Source of the DNA: Agapetus fuscipes
Taxonomy: Eukaryota > Arthropoda > Insecta > Trichoptera > Glossosomatidae
Direction: 5' to 3'
DNA length: 64,000 nt
NCBI GenBank assembly: GCA_951799405.1
Contig: OX637361.1
Span: 8,393,156 to 8,457,155 of the forward strand
Positions 31,740 through 42,904 of the stretch are shown here, piece after piece; position 1 is the first letter of the stretch, and every line of letters starts with the position of its first letter. The position numbers and the translations under genes were made by a program. The notes below the pieces were generated by a model, which searched no databases, had not been told where the DNA came from, and saw only the letters and a program-made list of their open reading frames with translations.

Positions 31740-32000
31740 TAAATGTGTGTGATGGGACCAGACGAAACCGACTCTCGGAGTGCTCCACTTCAGTCTACCT
31801 AGTATTTTGTCATACATACATTTCCACTCGTACTTTCATTGAGATAGCTGCCGAGCGAGAGATCGCTTTTTGCACTGCTGACCGACTCCCAGTCTCTGCA
31901 CTAAACTACTTGCACTTGCCCACTCACTCTGTTGCACAACTCTTACTTACGGACTTGAATGCAACCTTGAATACATTTCGGCTTATCGATCGACTTTTAA
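31740..32000. other. G+C-richer unique patch, possibly regulatory
   Basis: A non-repetitive stretch with several TCAGT- and CACTC-type motifs among AT-rich repeats. No frame with domains. Confidence 0.2.
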
Positions 32001-32167
32001 TTAAAGTTTTGAATATACAATTATAACGGCAGTAATAACTTATAGATTGCAAAATACGCATAAAGTTGTGAAATTCAATTAATTGAATGAAACAAAATAA
32101 AAATTTAAAAGAGATGAAACTTAATGAATTGCAGTAAACAAGATTGTTAAGAGACGGGATTAAATTC

Positions 32168-32196
32168 TTTAATCTATAATCTAGGTAGCAAAGATA
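32168..32196 (-). mobile_element. SINE-1 3'-end stub
   Basis: AATCTATAATCTAGGTAGCA AAGATATC is the complement of the family end; a SINE-2A piece follows immediately. Confidence 0.55.
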
Positions 32197-32325
32197 TCCA
32201 AAGGTCCACGCAACCTTAAAAGGCAACTGGATCTTGGTTGAGAATTGGCGGCGCTTTCTATAACGACGATCGAGCTCGCAAAGGGCTCTTGAGGTGTATT
32301 CACACAAAATAGGTTAGTACAATAA
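32197..32325 (+). mobile_element. SINE-2A 3' part
   Basis: AAAGGTCCACGCAACC, GAGAATTGGCGGCGC and GGGCTCTTGAGGTGT match the A body; the head is absent. Confidence 0.65.
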
Positions 32326-32540
32326 AATAGTAATAAGAAGCAGAGCTACATAAATAATAAGAAAAGTTTACAGAGTATTATAGGTATGTGCGTGGGTAGA
32401 TATTAAACATTCTATAATTTTTTTTATTGAAATATTAATAAGTACTGATAATCAAAAGTTACTGAAAAGCACCTTGACGAGAAGACTTATTTTTCAATTG
32501 AAAATCATTCAAAGGTAGTTTTTTCCTTTCTTCTTTTTAA

Positions 32541-32690
32541 TTGTGGGGCTTATGTTCATTTGAGGTTTGGATTTTATTTGTAAGTACACATTCAGCATTT
32601 GTAAGCGCGAACTACACTTGTTGGTTTGTGGGCATACATCTGAGAGCTTTAAATGAATATATCCTTGCAACTTAGATTATAGATTATAGA
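32541..32690 (+). mobile_element. SINE-1 copy, 5'-truncated
   Basis: From GGGGCTTATGTTCATTTGAG to AACTTAGATTATAGATTAT. Nearly the same sequence occurs in 62838-63083. Confidence 0.8.
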
Positions 32691-33394
32691 ATTCATTTAG
32701 TTTTTGGAAACCGTAAATAATTCATTGATTTATTTACGTGCAATTATAATTGCAATTTGCTATAAGTAAATACTAGTAACAAAAAATAACGTATAAAAAA
32801 TTATGAATAAATAGAGTTTTTACTTAAATTGAACAGTGAACACTTATGCATAATCATGAACGTTAACCATTATACATAGGTAGGTACTACAGATAGAGCG
32901 ATTTTATTAATAAGCTGTATTTAAGCATTTTAAAAATAAGTAGAAAATTATGTAACAAATCCATGATTATTTTTATTTTCTAATCTACAAAAAATATTTC
33001 GCGACATTTTATAAAACAAATAGGTTACAGAAAATTCCACTAGAAAAAAGGAAATTCAGATTTTTTTCTAAACGAAAATATGCGATGTTTTTGATGTAGG
33101 TAGGTAGGTGAAAATCTTGTCTTTTTTTTTATCTTCTAAAGGTCAAATATACCATGAATTTGCTAATTTCATTGTTTTACTAAAGTTATACGATGAAAAT
33201 TATGATTTCTTTGATGTACTTAAGATAAATATAGCATGAAAATGTTGTTTTTTTAATCTTTTGCAGATAAATAGGTACACCATGAAAATGTCGACTTTTT
33301 GAACTTATATATATATATAAGGATAATTTATTTTAATGTACACATAATTAAAGAGCGCCGTTTTTGTGTGTGTCACACCTCAAGGGCCCTCTCA
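32691..33394. other. AT-rich, nothing recognised
   Basis: No frame or known family. Confidence 0.45.
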
Positions 33395-33543
33395 AATCAC
33401 GGATAAGATTTCTTGTAAAGATGTGTCTTTAGTGCTCCTTTAAAGACACCAACAGTCTTTGCCTTCCTCACATTAGGTGGCAGTCTGTTCCACTCCATTG
33501 GTCCCGCAAACCGGAAAGCACGGTCCCCAAAATTAGTGCAATT
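33395..33543 (-). pseudogene. CR1/L2-like LINE RT C-terminal remnant
   Basis: The minus strand has an open run with FGDRAFRFAGPMEWNRLPPN and FKGALKTHLYKKSYP-stop, the classic end of CR1/L2-like reverse transcriptases. Only the last ~48 codons survive. Confidence 0.8.
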
Positions 33544-33574
33544 ATGCAATTAAGGTACCTAGGGTACCTACATA

Positions 33575-33878
33575 CCGAACCGTAGTCCAGTGGTAACACT
33601 TCGGACTCGTAAATGGAAGGTTGTGGGTTCGTATCCTGGCGGAGCACAAAAAATGTACCATGTATATTTTCAAATTTGCTCTTCGCTGGGTTGAAAAATT
33701 TATAAACCTTTACCAAAGACCGGTCATCAAAAGATCCATCCAGCCTTACAGCACCTGGGTCTTGATTGAGAATTGGCGCTTTCTACAGCCACGACCAAGC
33801 TCGCAGAGGGCTCTTGAGGTGTGATACATACAAAAACAGCGCTCACCAAATAAATCAGCCTAATTTTTTTTTTTTTTA
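33575..33878 (+). mobile_element. SINE-2A monomer, full length
   Basis: Head CCGTAGTCCAGTGGTAACAC, degenerate B box GGTTCGTATCC, body to CTCACCAAATAAATCAGCC and a T-rich tail. Confidence 0.85.
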
Positions 33879-34529
33879 GCACGTTTTTTAAAATAAACTT
33901 TTGGAAACAATCTTTTTGAAGTAGGTACGAAAAATACATTTAATTAACCATCTTCTAACCGTCACCATACTGGTCATATTATTAAAGAACTACACGATAC
34001 TTCTCATAAGACTATTTGAGTAGGTACATTAAATAATAACAAAAAATATTATAATAGAATTTGACGTAAGTTCCGAAGACGTTCGGGTGTTTGACACTAG
34101 AGCGTGAATGTTCGGATACCGTACAAAACCTACATACACATTACTCGAGTTACGCAATTCTCTGACTAAGTCGAGGTTAAAGCTTTTGAAATATTGTTTG
34201 TTTCTTCAAATATGTGGACATCAGTTTGTCCTTCAACAACTCCATTTTTTTTTCAATAATTAAATTCTAGTTTTTTTTTGTGGATTTGGAATGTGAACGT
34301 ACTCAGGTATTTAATTGATAAAAGTATTAATAAATCACTCTTATTGCATTGAGAAACATATTATGTTGAAATACGATTTCAAACTGTGAAATACGTTCTT
34401 GACTTCTAAAATATTATTTTTTAATTTTTTTTATATACATTCTAAGCTAAAAATATTAGGCTCAGTGGTTATTCAAAAAGGACTCTTGCAATAACAACGT
34501 AGAGGTGCAAAAAAAAACCAATACTTCCC
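33879..34529. other. AT-rich, nothing recognised
   Basis: No frame or family recognised. Confidence 0.45.
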
Positions 34530-34997
34530 AAGGTGTAACAACACGGGTGGCATTGGCAACGTAAGCCATTATTTACAGGCTGACAACCCATACTGTTAAC
34601 AATGTTGCATATTAGCAAGGTCACCCCTGTTTCAGGAGAAGTCGGCAAACGTTGAAGTGCTTATGTTCATTTGAGTTTGTCGTCTTTTTTTTTTTTTTTT
34701 TAAATAGATTTGTGGAAAAGAATGCAATCCATCAACCTATTTTGCCTGGCCAGTTGTCTTCATGCGAAAGCAGAAGCTTGTGTGCATGCAACGGCATCTG
34801 TTGAACCAGGGTCGAAGTTATCGTCGCGGGGTTCGAATCAACGTTATCCGGTTCCAAATACCCTGACTTGATCACCGCGGCCATAACACCGACTTTATTT
34901 TGTGAGTTCACATGCAGCATTTGTAAGCGTGATTTGCTTGTGGGTATGCATTTTATATGAGTCTATAATGTTAACATATCTTTGCAAATTAGATTAT
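34530..34997 (+). mobile_element. SINE-1 copies with nested SINE-3
   Basis: A short minus piece (GGGTGGCATTGGCAACG at 34545) adjoins a plus copy from GGCTGACAACCCATACTG (34577) to AAATTAGATTATAG (34997). SINE-3 interrupts it between GAGTTTGTCGTC and TTATTTTGTGAGTTCACATG. Confidence 0.7.
34684..34897 (-). mobile_element. SINE-3 copy nested in SINE-1
   Basis: The plus view begins with a poly-T run (the poly-A tail). GTTGAACCAGGGTCGAAG and GGGGTTCGAATC (B box complement region) lead to GCGGCCATAACACCGAC, the tRNA-like start. It is the most complete SINE-3 here. Confidence 0.8.
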
Positions 34998-35029
34998 AGT
35001 GTTTTTAGTTTCTATATATATCAAGAAAT

Positions 35030-35190
35030 TATGATCTGAAGATGACCATATAGATCGAAAACGTTTGTAAATTATAATTCAAATAAAATCAATATCGTGT
35101 GTGAATATAAAACAATAAAAACATAAATCAATCAACATGAATTTTCAGTGTTAATACAGAAACCATAAAAAATATATATATATATATCAA
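35030..35190 (+). mobile_element. Penelope-like 5' fragment
   Basis: A core motif at 35036-35063 (CTGAAGATGACC...GATCGAAAACG) is followed 75 bases on by ATGAATTTTCAGTG at 35137, which is frame-broken here. Same order as at 22196-22344. Confidence 0.5.
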
Positions 35191-35829
35191 GAAAGATTAA
35201 AAAAGTTTTTTGGTAAATGTAGGTTTATCTCAGTTACTTTATTTTTATTAAAAAATATTGACTTGTACGTATGATTCATTGTATGCGTTTTTTGTTTATT
35301 TTTTTTAACGTTACATGCAGCTACTATTTTCACCATGAAATATATTTTCTTTACATTTTGGATTTTCAAATGTGTGTCGATTGTCAACTAAGGCCCACAT
35401 CAAAATCAATAAAAAATCACACGAAAAAATAATATTTAAAAGCATATGACCCCGGGAAACGAAGACTTTGACTGATCAAGAGAATATTATAGAAAATCTA
35501 AGAAGGTTGAAGAAATAATTTTGAATGTGTAAAAATATTTTTACAAGGCACGATGAACAGCTTTCCAACGGCATCAAAACCTGTTGTTTTGTAGAAAAAT
35601 ACTCCTACTCTCAATATATTGGTGTGTGTGAGGCTTGCTTTGTTTAGTTGTGAATATAAAAAGGCTGCACTTACCAATTTTTCTTAGAAATCAAGCTGAT
35701 TGTCTCCACTTTTTTGACACATAAGTTTTTGCAAAAAAAAAAGATTTTCTGTCGTCCGTTTTTAAAATGGTTTATGAAACGACAGTTGTATTTTTTCAAA
35801 AATTTTATAGCATTTAGAGTTATGTTCAT
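35191..35829. other. AT-rich, nothing recognised
   Basis: No family or frame recognised. Confidence 0.4.
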
Positions 35830-36070
35830 TCTACATTTCAATAATACTGAAAAAAAGTGTGAGAGTCGGTCACATAATGAAAAATTTAAAATGTCGGCTC
35901 CTACATCTCATAACACTGGGAAGAATTCAGGTCCAACGGAATCTTGGTCAAAGGAGAGCATCTTGGTTTAAGAACCTTAGAAAGTGATTTGTTAGAAGTA
36001 CAATAACCTTCTTTCGTGCAGCAGTATCCAAGGCGCAAAGTGCCATAATGATTGCCAAACTTTACTAAGA
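35830..36070 (+). pseudogene. LINE RT C-terminal remnant (lineage Y)
   Basis: Broken frames GHIMRNEKFKM, SWFKNLRK and FFRAAVSKAQSAIMIAKLY parallel the 54708 fragment residue for residue in several places. Frameshifts throughout. Confidence 0.65.
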
Positions 36071-36104
36071 TGAAGAAAAATTGTGAAGATCATTTATTGT
36101 AGAT

Positions 36105-36423
36105 GTCCGGTCGATAGTTCATTTGGTAGAATGCTTGCATTCTATGCTGAGAGCAGGGGTTCGATCTTCACCGAGAGCGTCAGAAATCATTTGCCGTTTG
36201 GGTGTTTAATTCAAACCCAAAATACTGGCAAGGTGTACTCAGCCTTCAGAAGAAATGAGAACCAGCCCCTCGCGAGCTGGGAAACTCGCACTTCAAGTAA
36301 AGTGGTTGGTATGAGGCCGGCCCCCTTATCCGTAAAAATAAATAGATCCCGAATCACCACATGCGACCTCTTCGGGATAACGCAGGCAAGAAGTTACACT
36401 TTATGTGTAGTTTAGTTGCGTTG
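36105..36423 (+). mobile_element. SINE-2B monomer, full length
   Basis: Head GTCCGGTCGATAGTTCATTT, B box GGGGTTCGATC, body with CCAGCCCCTCGCGAGCTGGG hairpin and the TTCGGGATAACGCAGGCAAG end. Confidence 0.85.
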
Positions 36424-37567
36424 TACCACGTTTGAATTTTACCGTCGCATTAAAGTAGGAACTAAAAGACAATAAAAAAATTTGGACATCCACTCCGCAC
36501 ATTACCAACAAATAGCATTTTCTTTTTGGTTGCAAAAGACTCTAAGCTACCTGAACCTCTGACGTTACTTTGCTGAGGAAAATTTGGAAGTTTGTTCCGA
36601 CTTCATTATATTTTTACCATGTGTGTGGTCATCCATAATGTTGACGTAATATTTCCACTTTTATATGAAATACGCTACGTGCTAAATAAGCTATTGCGAA
36701 ATGTTCTCCTAATTTCAGGCAGATAATTAATTGGTGTGTCCTTGATTTGCTTGCGTTGCACCGAGTTGTTTTAGTTTTCTCATTATTACCGACAAAACTG
36801 GCTCTTGATTGTGCACTGATGAGGCATTGCCCGTTCACTTTGTAATATCCTAAAATATAATTTATTAAACATGTGAAACGTAATGTTACACAAATCCGGT
36901 TTTCTTCTTTTCCTCGTTGACATAATTGCTTAATCAGCTCCGAAAATAACTAGGCAGTACTTTTAATTTCACTAGTTTGTATCAAGTACATTTAACATTA
37001 TAAACTGCTTTCCGCAAAAGTTCCGCATAAATTCATTGTAGGATTTTCCAACCATTTTCACATAAAAATAAAATATTATTTCTAGAATGTGAAATATTAC
37101 TTTGTAAGTCAGAGTTTGTAGCATGGACTTATGTAGATGTAGGAGATTTATGTCTACGACTGAGAGCTCATGGTAATTGGTGATAACAAATATATTGTAT
37201 CAAAAAATGATAAAATCTTATTCAAGGTGTTGAAAAATTAAAACCATGAACTTCTTACAAAGTAGTCCAGAACGTTCTCAGTTCAGATTTAGATTTTTGG
37301 TTGGTACTGATTTTTACCGTGATCGTCAGGCATCACTCAACGAAAAATATTGAGTATGCGACACGGATTACTAAAAAACATTTACCTTTGTCTACTTCGA
37401 AAAACTATTATGAGTTCTTGTTTCAAGAGTAGCTTAGTGATTTTATAGGCACCTACCTGTTGTATCTACTAAATAAAAAAAGTCTTATCAAATTCATGTA
37501 TGCAGAATATTCGTTGGTTTTGAACATGTCTTCAAGGATACAGCAATGTTAAATTTTAACTACGATT
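36424..37567. other. no gene recognised
   Basis: AT-rich; likely intron or downstream flank of the dehydrogenase gene that starts at 38134. No second exon could be identified. Confidence 0.35.
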
Positions 37568-37811
37568 GGGGCCTGTTGCACCAAACTCCAATCAGACAAA
37601 AATCAAAATTAAGTGTGATTCTCACATTAAATAAACAAAATGGTTGGATATACCTAATTCAGCTGATATATGTACATCATATTTCCTGTTCAAATTCCAT
37701 AATATTATTCCCCACTTCCGAGAAATATTTAACTGAGGTCCTTACCAGAAATTAAGCTATCAAATTTGATGTGTCAATCAAATATTAATTGGAGGTTGGT
37801 GCAACAGGCCC
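37568..37811. mobile_element. MITE-1, copy 2, in the dehydrogenase intron
   Basis: The fullest copy (244 bp): GGGCCTGTTGCACCAAACTC to GGTTGGTGCAACAGGCCC. It ends 43 bases from the intron 1 donor of the 38134 gene. Confidence 0.88.
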
Positions 37812-37854
37812 TTGTTCTCCCACAAATTAAAGTAAAAAGATTTCATGCTCTTAC

Positions 37855-38134
37855 CATCTTTGTTGATGTCCCAAAGCACCACAGTGCAATCCAGCCTTGC
37901 CAATCTCAAAGCCAGGAGTCTTCCCAAACCACCTCCCCCTCCTGTCACCAAGGCAACTCCTCCTCTCAGAGACTTCTTGGGATGTCCAACGATTGCCCAG
38001 AATATCGCCTGGATGATGTAACATGCGGAGGTCAGGAGGAAGACGATTACATCCAGCAACGTGAACAGGAGTCCCTGCTTTCTGTCCACCACCACTTTAG
38101 TCTCCGCGTGACCATTTGTAGCTGAATGAGACAT
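37855..38134 (-). CDS. short-chain dehydrogenase/reductase, first coding exon
   Basis: The minus-strand ATG at 38134 has a good context (ACC before ATG). The exon encodes 93 residues plus one base and ends at a strong donor (AAGATG then GTAAGAG; GT at 37854-37853). Residues about 22-49 form a hydrophobic membrane-anchoring helix. Residues 64-71 give the Rossmann cofactor motif T-G-x3-G-x-G (TGGGGGLG), and D89 after the second strand suggests NAD(H) preference. This arrangement matches membrane-bound SDRs of the epidermal retinol dehydrogenase 2 / 17-beta-HSD 11-13 type, acting at the ER or lipid droplets. The catalytic Y-x3-K part must lie in later exons, which were not found; substrate cannot be told. 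Confidence 0.9.
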
Positions 38135-38740
38135 GGTTATTTATTAAATTAAATGTCTATCACAGATATATTTACTATTGCTTCACCCCTAAAGTCTCTA
38201 TGGATTTGAGACACTTAAAACCTTTTAGTATCACACACAATTCTAGTCAAAAATTGCGGTTAAATGTAGCTTAGATATTAAAATGTTGTTATCTGATTCT
38301 GTTGTGAAGAGTTTGACTTGGTCCACTTGATATTACAAACTGCTGTGTAATTACTCGAAAAACTTTTAATTTCACTTGGATCTTGAAAAGTTAGAGTTGA
38401 ATTTTGCGGTCAAATGCTGTGCTGAGATACGGATAGAGTGGCGACTCGTTATCTGGTTGTACCGGCGGGAGTTTTCACTTTTGCGCGGAATCGCTCGCAC
38501 TTTGATGTGCTGAGAGTGTCACAATTCCTCGAGCAAGTACCGAGTGTTAGTTTAGTGCCTTGTGCTGAGCTGCGGGCAATGAGCCGCGACCGCTAGCACG
38601 GCAAGTTGTCGAGAGCATTTTTTCCTTCGCCCGATGCAGTTTGTCGAGTTATCGAAATGTAGGACGAAGGCCCGTGGTCGCTCCGCGCGCCGAGTTAACA
38701 GGCTGGAACGATGTCGAATGCTATCGCACACCAAATTGCA
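38135..38740 (-). promoter_or_regulatory. 5' UTR and promoter region of the dehydrogenase gene
   Basis: Upstream of the start codon the sequence becomes rich in CpG, especially 38440-38720, unlike the surrounding DNA and free of the named repeats. No TATA box stands out; a broad promoter is likely. Transcription start unknown. Confidence 0.5.
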
Positions 38741-39018
38741 CACTGTGAATTGACACAGTCAATCTTGGTGCTCGGAACCACTGTGTGCCATGCTCACTCT
38801 CTGCAACGCCTGTGTATTGTTTCCATTCACTTGCTGCTTCTGCGGCTTCCGAATCGTTCTGGAACAACAAAAAATGCATATTACTTTCATGCTTGTAATA
38901 GTTGTTGAATAGAAATAGGTATTTGGCGCAAATCTCCATCAATAATTTTTTTTGAAGTTGTATTTCGTGGTTATTTAAAGTCTTTTGGAATAGTGATCTA
39001 CGTAAGTTCTAGGTTAAG
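38741..39018. other. no further gene recognised
   Basis: Overlapping short frames on both strands at 38711-38942 are not domain-bearing and probably follow from the higher G+C. Confidence 0.4.
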
Positions 39019-39244
39019 AGTCTGTTGCACCAATATTTGATTGCCGCATCAAATTTGATTGCTTCAGTCTGGTAAGGACCTCGGTTAAATATTTATCGGA
39101 AGTGAGTAATAGTATGATGGTTTTGAACAGGAAAGATGATGTGCATCAGCTGATTTACATTTGTGGAAACAAAATTTTGATTTGATCTGTGAAATCACGC
39201 TTAATTTTGATTTTTGTCTGATTGGAGTTTGGTGCAAAAGGCCC
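39019..39244. mobile_element. MITE-1, copy 3
   Basis: Right end GGAGTTTGGTGCAAAAGGCCC and degenerate left end GTCTGTTGCACC. The interior matches copy 4 at 54251. Confidence 0.8.
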
Positions 39245-39354
39245 TAAATGTTTCATTACTTATATTGTCATGCTAAAATTGTAAATTATTCAATACGAGG
39301 AGTGAATATGAACGACGGAAATTTTTAATTTTCTTTGGATATTTTTTTCGAAGA

Positions 39355-39570
39355 TAAATTTATCCACAAATTACGAATGGCGCTACAACCCGATGTGTGT
39401 CTTGGTCTCCTCGAGGAGTCACCTCCATCTTTATCTTTCCATCCCCTCTCGTCACCAATTGGTCACGCCCAGAGCTCACGAGTCCCTTTCCACCCCATCG
39501 CTTAATCTCAGCTTTGGCCTCCCGACACTTCTTCTGCCACTGTGTTTTGTAGAGTAAATTATGTTTGTAC
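39355..39570 (-). repeat. possible LINE fragment, unclassified
   Basis: A G+C-rich 200-base block with a 70-codon minus frame (CREAKAEIKRWGGKG). The text GAATGGCGCTACAACCCG is reminiscent of arthropod LINE 3' regions, but no partner exists in this window. Confidence 0.25.
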
Positions 39571-39811
39571 AAAGTGGAGATAATTTGAAGAGCTAATTGA
39601 CCGAGATTTTTTCATGGTAAGATTAAAATATGTCTGCTAAGGAACAAGGCTATTTATTACAAGCGAACAAAAAGTGACAACGCAATGTATATTCCATCGT
39701 TTACACCATTTTTCTTAATCCAAGGCATCCCTCTTAGAAGCATCAGCACAATATATCCAAATTGGTTCCTTTTGGTTTCTAGTTACGATATGTTAAGATA
39801 TAGTTACGACA

Positions 39812-40037
39812 ATTCCTTGACCTTTAGGTTGGTATGAGGCTGACAACCCATACTGTTAAATATGGTTCACTTTACCAATATCACCCCTGTTCCAGGGAAG
39901 GTCGGCAAAAAGTTGCAGGATTTATGTTCATTTGAGGTTTGGATTTTAATTGTAAGTACATATTCAGCATTTGTAAGCGCGAACTTACACGTGTCTGTTT
40001 TTAGGCATGCATTTGATACTTAGATTAAAGACTATAG
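39812..40037 (+). mobile_element. SINE-1 copy, nearly full length
   Basis: TTCCTTGACCTTTAGGTTGG to ATTTGATACTTAGATTAAAG, with a small deletion near the 3' end. Confidence 0.8.
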
Positions 40038-40430
40038 AAGGCGGTAACCCTGCTAGAAGGAACAGCTCGTATAAAAAATTGGTTTATTTTGGTTTATAGT
40101 TACGATATATGCTTTGATGAGCCAAAACACACATTAGTCATCTGATCTAGTTCAAGTAGAACGTCGTTGGTTCATGCAGATGCGACTGCAGATTGCAGAT
40201 GAAAGTGTCTCTAAAAGCAAAAAGGTCGGCTGGCACGCGCGACTAGCGACCGTGAAAGTTCATTTCTTCGCCATCTTCTACAAGAAATAAAATAGTAAAT
40301 GCGAGAGCATTGTTAACAGTTCACTTTTACTGTATTGTGCGGTGACTGTACCTACCCACGCGTTCAAATTTACATTCAAGAAATTTACATTCAAGTTCAG
40401 CGTGCCTTTTTTTGTGAAGAGTAACCATAG
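40038..40430. other. no gene recognised
   Basis: Nothing beyond short frames. Confidence 0.4.
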
Positions 40431-40660
40431 ATTAAAATAAAAAACTTATTTGTTACAATTCACATGAGCTTTTATTATTTTTAAACACTACCGGTTTCGG
40501 GAGAAGCAATACCTCCCATCTTCAGGTGTAAATATAAACTAGTTAAGGTAGTGTTTAAAAATAATAAAAGCTCATGTGAATTGTAACAAATAAGTTTTTT
40601 ATTTTAATCTATTAAAATGAACTTTCACGAAGTAACTGCCAAAAACCTAGATAATATAAG
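40431..40660 (+). mobile_element. Penelope-like 5' fragment with palindrome
   Basis: Arms 40431-40492 and 40547-40608 (about 62 bp) are near-perfect complements. The loop holds a minus-sense core motif. Immediately after, ATGAACTTTCACGAAG at 40617 opens a short frame like those at 22344, 35137 and 42120. The coding part decays within ~15 codons. Confidence 0.6.
40492..40526 (-). ncRNA. hammerhead-like core motif, best-paired copy
   Basis: Minus strand: CCTGAAGA, U, GGGAG, loop, CTCCC, GAAAC. The five-pair stem is perfect. One extra base separates CUGAAGA from the stem compared with the canonical hammerhead. Confidence 0.45.
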
Positions 40661-40749
40661 AGTAACCATGTTTAGCTTTATATTGTAAGATTTTTTTTTT
40701 TGCATTATGTCTTTTCTTAGGTTGAGTTTTCATCAAAACGCAGAAAAAA

Positions 40750-41069
40750 CGCTACACATGTAGTGTAACTTCTTGCCGCGTTATCCCCGACGGGTTTCGC
40801 ATGTAGCGAGTGAACCCTAATCATTTTTAAAGGTAAGGGGGCCGTCCTTACGCCAACCGCTTCAGTTCAAATGGAGGTTTCCCAACTTCTTAGGGGGCCG
40901 GTTTCTATGTCTTGTGAAGGTTGAGTAAGCCTCGCCCGTGTTTTTTTTTTTTGGGCTTTTGAAATGAACACCGAAACGGGAAATCATTTCTGACACGCTC
41001 GGTGGGATTCGAACCCGAGAATTCGGCATAGAATGCAAGCACTCTACCAACTGAGATATCGACGGGACA
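40750..41069 (-). mobile_element. SINE-2B monomer
   Basis: The complement has GTCCCGTCGATATCTCAGTTG, GGGTTCGAATCCC and the family end. It is embedded by itself, without an A unit. Confidence 0.82.
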
Positions 41070-41392
41070 TTGAAGATTAAAAAATAAATTTTGGAAAGAG
41101 TATGACAGAATAAGACAAAAAAAAAACTGTATCAAAAGGCTATGTGATGGCGTCGGATGGATGTATGCTCATAAAATGTATTTTTTTTTGTAATCCGATT
41201 AACAGTCAGTTTTTTCATTATAAAATATAGGTCAAAGCTTGACTTATGGTATAACAAATCTAATGAATAAAGCCGTTTAATTCTACTTACATCCATGACC
41301 TCAGCCGTTGTAAAAACCACGACGAATGTGTGAACCATTCACAATTTGTGAGACACAAATATTAAGCAATGTTTTTTCATGTTTTCCCAAAG
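41070..41392. other. AT-rich, nothing recognised
   Basis: A 68-codon minus frame at 41132-41338 has no domain. Confidence 0.4.
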
Positions 41393-41498
41393 ATGGTTTA
41401 TTTTACAACTTAAATATTTTTTACCTGATGACAAACTACTCAACCTTCGTGAACTGTGGACGAAAAAACGTAACTATTCTCCAAGTACGAAACACTGC
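41393..41498 (+). CDS. weak candidate internal exon
   Basis: A pyrimidine-rich acceptor (TTTTTTCATGTTTTCCCAAAG) and a consensus donor (GTAAGT at 41499) bound 106 bases. These are open in one frame as 35 residues (FLPDDKLLNLRELWTKK within). No family is recognised. It lies 84 bases before MITE-6. Confidence 0.3.
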
Positions 41499-41581
41499 GT
41501 AAGTACTAACCATCGCGTAAAAAGACAGAAATACGCGAAAAACTTTATACACAGATCTTTTAGCTTTCATAACTAATTATG

Positions 41582-41821
41582 TACCCTTAGTACGAGTTGC
41601 AAAACTTGAGTAATGTAAAGTTTACGGCAATTATTAAAGAGTGATTTTCCCCAAAATCTGCTGTTTTTGTTTGTTTGAACTTGATTTTCTTCATCACTGT
41701 AACTCTTTTGCTAAGACCATAAAGTGTAAGAAACAAAAACGGCAGATTTTGGGAGAAATTACTCTTTAATATTTTCCGTAAACTTTACTTTTCTCAAGTT
41801 TTGCAACTCGTACTAAGGGTA
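41582..41821. mobile_element. MITE-6
   Basis: Ends TACCCTTAGTACGAGTTGCA and its complement at 41802-41821. The arms pair over ~90 bases. TA at each edge may be a TA target duplication. Its centre resembles 26285-26340. Confidence 0.82.
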
Positions 41822-42004
41822 TCTACATGATGTTTTGAGTATTTACGGAACATCTTATACTCAGGCTTCTGATACTTTAATAATTAATATGTTTTTCAAT
41901 AAAAATACAATTTAAGTAATTAAATGTTTAGGTCAAAATGCAAACAAGATTTAAACATAATATTTTTTGCCTTTTTTAAACAAAACTGTAAAGCAGAAAG
42001 GTAT

Positions 42005-42180
42005 ATTTTTTTTGAAACACTGTTTTTTATTTCACTCGTTTATTTTTATAAATATATTTATCAACGTCTTCGGTCTATATAGACCGTCATAAAAAGTATT
42101 TATATCAAAAATATTAACAATGAATTTTTACAGTGTGAATACACCAACCATAAAAAATACAATATTTTTTGTATTGAATT
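42005..42180 (+). mobile_element. Penelope-like 5' fragment
   Basis: A minus-sense core motif with a perfect GGTC...GACC stem (42064-42090) precedes ATGAATTTTTACAGTG at 42120. Confidence 0.5.
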
Positions 42181-42392
42181 CAGTATTAAATACGGATAAT
42201 TATATTATAAGGCAATGACCACAATGAAGAAGTATCGTGACCAAGATGAGTATTGAGAATCAATAGCGGTTATTGCATACATTAATATTTTACTGTAGGT
42301 ATGGCAGTGGCTTATGAATAGGCTCACCATAAGTCACGGCTTGTATGGGATTGTTTTTCATGATAATGTTATTTAAGCACATTTGGTCTTTG

Positions 42393-42655
42393 GTTCCTTG
42401 ACTTATAGGTTGATACGCGGCTGACCACCCATGCTGTAAAAATGATTCACTTTGTCAATGTCACCCCTGTTACAGGGAAGGACGGCAAGAGTTGCAGGGC
42501 TTATGTTCATTTAAGATTGGGTTTTTATATTGTAGGTCCACATGCGGCATGTGTTAGCGCGAAATTATACATGTCTGCTTGTGGGAATGCATTTAATATA
42601 AATTTTAAATGATATATATCTTTGCAGCTTAGATTAGATTAGATTAGATTAGATT
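42393..42655 (+). mobile_element. SINE-1 copy, full length
   Basis: GTTCCTTGACTTATAGGTTG to a tail of five TTAGA-type units, the longest tail in the window. Confidence 0.88.
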
Positions 42656-42904
42656 GGTCAAGCGATAGAAGCGTCACTGCTGAGGTCCACCACGGTATAA
42701 AAGACTCTTTCATTTTTTGTATGGTGTAAAGTTTTTACTAGCAGAGAAGTTAATATTTAAATTTTCACAGGAGATTGTCAACATTCAATCTAAAAGTTTG
42801 TCAAGAGGATCGTCAGCTGATAAAAGCTATGTATCAGTTATTAAATAAAAAAATATATATATCATAATTCCCTTCTTCAAAGATTAACAATTATTTTATA
42901 TACG

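Noticed and set aside
26102..38134. Joining the 26265 exon candidate to the dehydrogenase exon
   Set aside because: Splice phases agree, but that happens one time in three by chance, and the 53 residues do not resemble any SDR portion.
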